Below are positions 15,928 to 16,739 of a stretch of DNA of 16,739 bases, one piece after another (the stretch's first letter is position 1; each line of letters opens with the position of its first letter). Origin of the DNA: Chloroflexota bacterium (GTDB lineage Bacteria; Chloroflexota; Ktedonobacteria; Ktedonobacterales; Ktedonobacteraceae). The DNA lies in the NCBI GenBank assembly GCA_005881495.1, contig VBHI01000171.1, positions 1 through 16,739 of the forward strand, written 5' to 3'. The position numbers were made by a program, and so were the translations under genes. The notes beneath the pieces are model-generated. The model was not told the DNA's origin. It saw only the letters and a program-made list of their open reading frames with translations, and searched no databases.

Positions 15928-16737
15928 TTATTGGGAAAAGAGCATACCCACCATTTCACGCAACAAATTCACCATTCCCTCAACCTCCTGTACCACTACA
16001 TCTGCGTGTTCCAACATCGTAGGTAACGAATCCGCGTGCTGCACAACAACCGACACCCCCGCCAACACCTTCTTCTCATCTCGCAGCCGCTCTACCTCCA
16101 ACACCGCATCCAGGTCAGTAAGATCATCGCCCGCAAAAACAACCCCCTGCACCTGAAAATGCTCCACAAAGTGCCGCAGGGCCTTCCCCTTATCCACCGC
16201 CAACGGAGCCAGCACCTCCACCATCATTCTCCCCTCCCTCAACCGCATATTCAGCCGCTGCGCAGGCTCTTCTAAAATCGACAATATGCCCTGCCTTGAC
16301 CGCTCAGGATCACGTGAGAGCCGGTAATGCAGCGTCCCCCCCACGCGCTTTCGCTGCACATAGACTCCTGGCAGTTGAGGCAACTCCCTCTCAACCAGGT
16401 CAAGCAGGTAGGTACCAGGTTCAATATACTGCAACGCCTCCGGCACAATCTCCACGGGATGTAGCGAGGGCAAACCATCGCACCATTCCAGGCCGTGCGT
16501 GCCTATATATGTCAACCCATCCACATTGACCATCCTTGCCCCATCGTCAATCGCTCGCCCCGTCATAATCGCCACGTGGGCGCGCTCCCGGGCGCGTTCC
16601 AACAAGGGCACAACCCCAGGAAAGAGCCGCGCCTCGTCAGAAGTCGGCGCCATCGGGCTGAGCGTGCCATCGATATCGAAGACAAGGCCAAGGGGACGTT
16701 GAGAAAGGACGGTTTGAAGTTCGTTTGGTATCGTCAT
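15928..16737 (-). CDS. otsB: Trehalose-phosphatase, HAD superfamily
   Basis: This enzyme removes phosphate from trehalose-6-phosphate in trehalose synthesis. It has 269 residues, the usual size. HAD motifs in order: LVFDIDGTLSP with nucleophile D21 and acid/base D23; VAIMTGR (T59); the cap region with YIGTHGLEW; VDKGKAL (K183, K185) and VFAGDDLTDLDAV (D204, D205) for Mg2+. The GTHGLEW and RxxGGTLHYR-like segments point to the OtsB family rather than to sucrose- or mannosyl-phosphatases. The ATG lies two bases from the window edge, so the ribosome binding site is unseen and a slightly longer start is possible. An OtsA synthase partner, if adjacent, would lie outside. It precedes groESL on the same strand without a visible terminator between them. 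Confidence 0.85.
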   Translation of the reverse strand: MTIPNELQTVLSQRPLGLVFDIDGTLSPMAPTSDEARLFPGVVPLLERARERAHVAIMTGRAIDDGARMVNVDGLTYIGTHGLEWCDGLPSLHPVEIVPEALQYIEPGTYLLDLVERELPQLPGVYVQRKRVGGTLHYRLSRDPERSRQGILSILEEPAQRLNMRLREGRMMVEVLAPLAVDKGKALRHFVEHFQVQGVVFAGDDLTDLDAVLEVERLRDEKKVLAGVSVVVQHADSLPTMLEHADVVVQEVEGMVNLLREMVGMLFSQ

Positions 16738-16739
16738 GG

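Overview
The window is a stretch of bacterial chromosome, most likely from a Chloroflexota member of the Ktedonobacteria type. I infer this from the protein style (Thermus/Chloroflexota-like complex I subunits), short GGTCGCCC-rich and CCGCCTACGGCGG-type palindromes between genes, and a DUF2281-like antitoxin paired with a PIN toxin of a kind I associate with Chloroflexota and cyanobacteria. No rRNA, tRNA or other taxonomic marker is present, so the assignment is tentative.

Layout, plus strand: positions 1-12142 hold the distal part of a respiratory complex I (NADH:quinone oxidoreductase) operon in the usual order nuoF (5' end outside the window), G, H, I, J, K, L, M, N. F and G carry electrons from NADH through FMN and Fe-S clusters. 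I passes them towards quinone at the H interface. J, K, L, M and N form the membrane proton-pumping arm. Start codons for nuoG, nuoH and nuoK were moved to internal positions on ribosome-binding-site and family-alignment grounds. A separate plus-strand gene at 12455-13714 encodes a membrane-anchored GH18-like (YaaH/CFLE-type) protein. It ends in a strong bidirectional terminator.

Minus strand: otsB-like trehalose-phosphatase (16737-15928), then groES and groEL (15789-13783). groES-groEL is preceded by a good sigma-70-type promoter with a CIRCE operator overlapping the transcription start, so HrcA heat-shock control is expected.

The unusual part is the nuo operon. Four of its junctions carry extra DNA: a perfect 4 x 18 bp tandem array (F/G), a toxin-antitoxin insertion bounded by a perfect 82-bp direct repeat (H/I), a GC-rich palindromic element that supplies the nuoK ribosome-binding site (J/K), and a double-repeat/long-hairpin element whose tail supplies the nuoN ribosome-binding site (M/N). 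The H/I insertion duplicated the last codons of nuoH, gave NuoH a new 22-residue tail, and cut the PIN toxin off before its C-terminal acidic residues. NuoL lacks about 17 residues around its fourth transmembrane helix and has Gly where the family has the essential TM5 glutamate (E144 in E. coli). NuoM, NuoN and NuoK keep all their key charged residues. Either this complex has a modified or disabled NuoL channel, or this is a secondary, decaying nuo copy. I found no CRISPR array, no complete insertion sequence and no RNA gene.
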